Assembly: GCA_964035795.1 (NCBI GenBank)
Contig: OZ038321.1
Span: 3,764,721-3,828,720 of the forward strand
Reading direction: 5' to 3'
From: Pterobdella sp. o SKG-2022
Taxonomy: Eukaryota > Annelida > Clitellata > Hirudinida > Piscicolidae
Length of the DNA stretch: 64,000 nucleotides
Positions 63,401 to 64,000 of this stretch are shown piece by piece; positions within the stretch are counted from its first letter, which is position 1, and each line of letters starts with the position of its first letter. Under the pieces are notes generated by a model. It saw only the letters and a list, made by a program, of their open reading frames with translations, made no database searches and was not told where the DNA came from. Position numbers and translations under genes: made by a program.

Positions 63401-64000
63401 GTATAGTAATTAGACTTCAAAATGCTAAAGTTTTATGATAAGACTATACTTATCGAAAATTATAGCTTTTATTTTAAATAAATGTATGAATCCTCAATTG
63501 ATGTTTTTGAAGTTTAATTAGAACCATAATAGTAATACGAACAATAATAATAACAGAAATTTATATAGCGCCAAGGTAAAACAATAAAACTTCGATGTAA
63601 AATAGCTGGAAATAAATATAGTAGAAACAAACACTATGGTTTATTGATAAACTTATTACACAAAGCTTTTCGTAAGAGTATCTTACATTATCAAGTACAA
63701 TAATGTAAGATATTCTTACAAAAAGCTTCGTGCAATAAGTTTATCAATAAACCTTAGTGTTTTTTTCTATTATAATAAAATCTTCCCAAATTAATAAGTC
63801 ATCCCAAAACCTCTATAGTTATAAAAGCATTATGAAACCTTGAAAGTTGGTGAGTTATAGAAAAGTTCGTTAACAACATCTTCATCGCTCAAGAAATCTC
63901 CACAAGCATTAGGCTTGTAAGACAGTCTACCCCTTGCTGAAGGCTGGGAGAGTGTTATTCAATTATAGAATTGGCTAATTCATTATCACGATACGGATTG
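51468..64000 (-). CDS. C2CD3: C2CD3, C2-domain centriole elongation regulator, C-terminal part
   Basis: C2CD3 acts at the distal centriole and is needed for centriole elongation, distal appendages and cilia (family knowledge). In-window exons in transcript order: 63943-63839, 63050-62967, 62361-62225, 61643-61505, 61322-61231, 60926-60766, 60439-60302, 60164-60147, 60053-59888, 57922-57862, 57484-57383, 57048-56962, 56422-56305, 55991-55583, 54238-54091, 53883-53832, 53750-53626, 53346-53305, 52908-52787, 52671-51468. Diagnostic segments: DFLSDEDVVNELFYNSP, QVAWDSAMPLFNFCQILPI, VELWNKS, LLGICKLPLHQFYLSL, GTYEQVV, ICIERAYHIP, LIFKVWHK, DVVVGFVSVDL and GLCQGQLK. A coiled coil follows (QTNLEEMERITKNLKKK). 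The last exon (401 codons with stop) is Asn/Ser/Asp-rich. The 5' end lies beyond the window. Exons are unidentified between 62967 and 62361, 62225 and 61643, and 59888 and 57922 (phase or protein gaps). Confidence 0.9.
53751..53831 (-). other. C2CD3: GC-AG intron in C2CD3
   Basis: The upstream exon ends at ACCAG followed by gcaagt, the typical GC donor context. The downstream exon begins after ccacgcag. Only this donor keeps the frame from NATLEP into KQRDVVVGF. Intron length is 81 bases. Confidence 0.75.
53915..53950. mobile_element. Short remnant of the palindromic MITE
   Basis: acaaaagcttcgtgaaaatca matches the arm core of the family at 63.6 kb. Confidence 0.35.
54415..54462. repeat. Near-perfect hairpin in a C2CD3 intron
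   Basis: TTTAGATAAATGTA and TACATTTATCTAAA are exact reverse complements. An inner CTTATA/TATAAG pair extends the stem around a six-base loop. No flanking coding sequence belongs to it; possible MITE. Confidence 0.85.
54655..55555 (+). mobile_element. LINE with internal deletion, C2CD3 intron
   Basis: An N-terminal RT frame reads HGMKVVERLLKKGLRRLVKV, then MQFGFVPSRRTLDAIFILRR and CFVDLEKAFDWVPRKVIEW (54713-54958). It is followed by unrelated-looking sequence. The RT C-terminus then appears (about 55170-55550): EKRMLRMMCEVQ, SLRWLGHVVRKG and GRKRPRKAWKNMMKNLG. The catalytic centre between them is gone, and stops interrupt both parts. Same family type as the LINE in PDS5 intron 36. It is antisense to C2CD3. 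Confidence 0.88.
56527..56713. mobile_element. Foldback element, ~187 bp, C2CD3 intron
   Basis: The left arm (ttttcttgatttttatcgta ... ctgaaattttcgacaaatt) and right arm (aattgtcgaaaattttag ... caataaaaatcaagaaaa) are reverse complements over about 80 bases with few mismatches. They surround a short centre (tttgtcataattcattag). There is no coding capacity, so it is a MITE-like insert. Confidence 0.9.
58140..59620. repeat. Degenerate A/C-rich satellite field in a C2CD3 intron
   Basis: The plus strand is made of diverged units built on accataaaacccccaaaacc with very few G and T. It spans most of the intron between exons 59888 and 57922 and surrounds the regular minisatellite at 58763-58975. 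Confidence 0.8.
58763..58975. repeat. 27-bp minisatellite, about seven near-identical units
   Basis: Units read accataaaacccccaaaacc plus acaactt. Because 27 is a multiple of 3, open frames with nine-residue repeats (TIKPPKPQL on plus; GFGGFMVSC and WFWGFYGKL on minus) appear; these are repeat artefacts. On the C2CD3 sense strand each unit carries GGTTTTGGGGGTTTT and ATGGTAAGT. Confidence 0.95.
60180..60255. repeat. (ACT)n / AT-rich intronic microsatellite
   Basis: Short ACTACT runs followed by aataataa units lie between C2CD3 exons 60302 and 60164, just upstream of the 18-base microexon. Confidence 0.7.
60665..60722 (+). mobile_element. LINE/SINE 3'-end fragment with (ATT)n tail
   Basis: aggcgctatacaaactgaagc followed by imperfect ATT units matches the 3' end of the LINE at 23.7 kb. 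Antisense to C2CD3. Confidence 0.6.
61078..61200 (-). mobile_element. tRNA-derived SINE with intact A and B boxes, C2CD3 intron
   Basis: Read on the minus strand: box A TATAGCTTAGCCGGTGATG, GCATTAGACTAATTATC, box B GGGTTCGATTTCG, then the shared body AACTAGCACTTGTTCCAC and TGTGTGTTTTCGTTACATT. It is the best-preserved promoter region of the three copies. It is not a functional tRNA gene, since the cloverleaf cannot be completed. Sense to C2CD3. Confidence 0.85.
61975..62030 (-). repeat. Dispersed ~80-bp repeat, partial copy 3
   Basis: Minus-strand ctaatgctaaggttttatat and aaacttatcgaaagttatagc; same core as copies at 27.8, 42.8 and 63.4 kb. Confidence 0.55.
63395..63490 (+). repeat. Dispersed ~80-bp repeat, copy 4
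   Basis: agagacatcttgtatag, then gctaaagttttatgataagac, tatacttatcgaaaattatagc and aaataaatgta. The agagacatc segment is also found near copy 1 (about 27750). Confidence 0.65.
63541..63578 (-). mobile_element. LINE/SINE 3'-end fragment with (ATT)n tail
   Basis: On the minus strand: ttggcgctatataaatttc followed by tgttattattattg, the same terminal motif as at 23.7 and 60.7 kb. Confidence 0.55.
63627..63766. mobile_element. Palindromic MITE, best copy
   Basis: Left arm (aaacactatggtttattgat ... aaagcttttcgtaagag ... cttacatta) and right arm (taatgtaagatattcttac ... aaaaagcttcgtgcaataag ... caataaaccttagtgttt) are about 63-base reverse complements with few mismatches. They surround a centre of 10 bases. 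No open frame. It lies in a C2CD3 intron. Confidence 0.9.

Overview
This is an AT-rich, intron-rich animal genome window: three conserved animal genes with many short exons and GT-AG introns, several families of non-LTR retrotransposons (LINEs), tRNA-derived SINEs, foldback elements and very long microsatellites. There are no operons, no bacterial-type genes and no CRISPR array. Introns are mostly 70 bp to 1 kb, so this looks like an invertebrate with a fairly compact gene structure; I cannot place the phylum from sequence alone.

Layout, left to right. 0.4-2.1 kb: four exons of an unrecognised coiled-coil gene on the minus strand. 3.46-4.46 kb: an almost perfect (AAGT)n array. 7.5-8.6 kb: a LINE deletion derivative with target-site duplications. 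9-13.8 kb: mostly AT-rich sequence with a few possible small minus-strand exons. 13.8-17.4 kb: a degraded two-ORF LINE containing a 200-N assembly gap and ending in a long (ATT)n. 20.2-20.9 kb: first exon of an unrecognised minus-strand gene. 22.6-25.9 kb: a glycosyltransferase family 92 gene split by an antisense LINE. 26.3-51.0 kb: a complete 41-exon cohesin regulator gene, PDS5, on the plus strand. 51.5-64.0 kb: the C-terminal part of the centriole gene C2CD3 on the minus strand, running off the right edge.

PDS5 and C2CD3 converge with only 494 bp between their stop codons. Both were rebuilt exon by exon from splice sites, reading phase and protein similarity remembered from the vertebrate families; no alignment was run. 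Most PDS5 exons join in phase. One junction (exons 34/35) does not, and three C2CD3 junctions suggest unidentified exons. The C2CD3 copy appears to lack the central C2 domains of the vertebrate protein, within one uninterrupted exon.

The mobile content is the other theme. At least five LINE types are present, and four copies keep both ends but have lost the reverse-transcriptase core or part of the endonuclease/RT region. Every large LINE inside a gene lies antisense to it. A tRNA SINE family, a second SINE with a palindromic 3' end, a palindromic MITE family and several foldback repeats occur in multiple copies.
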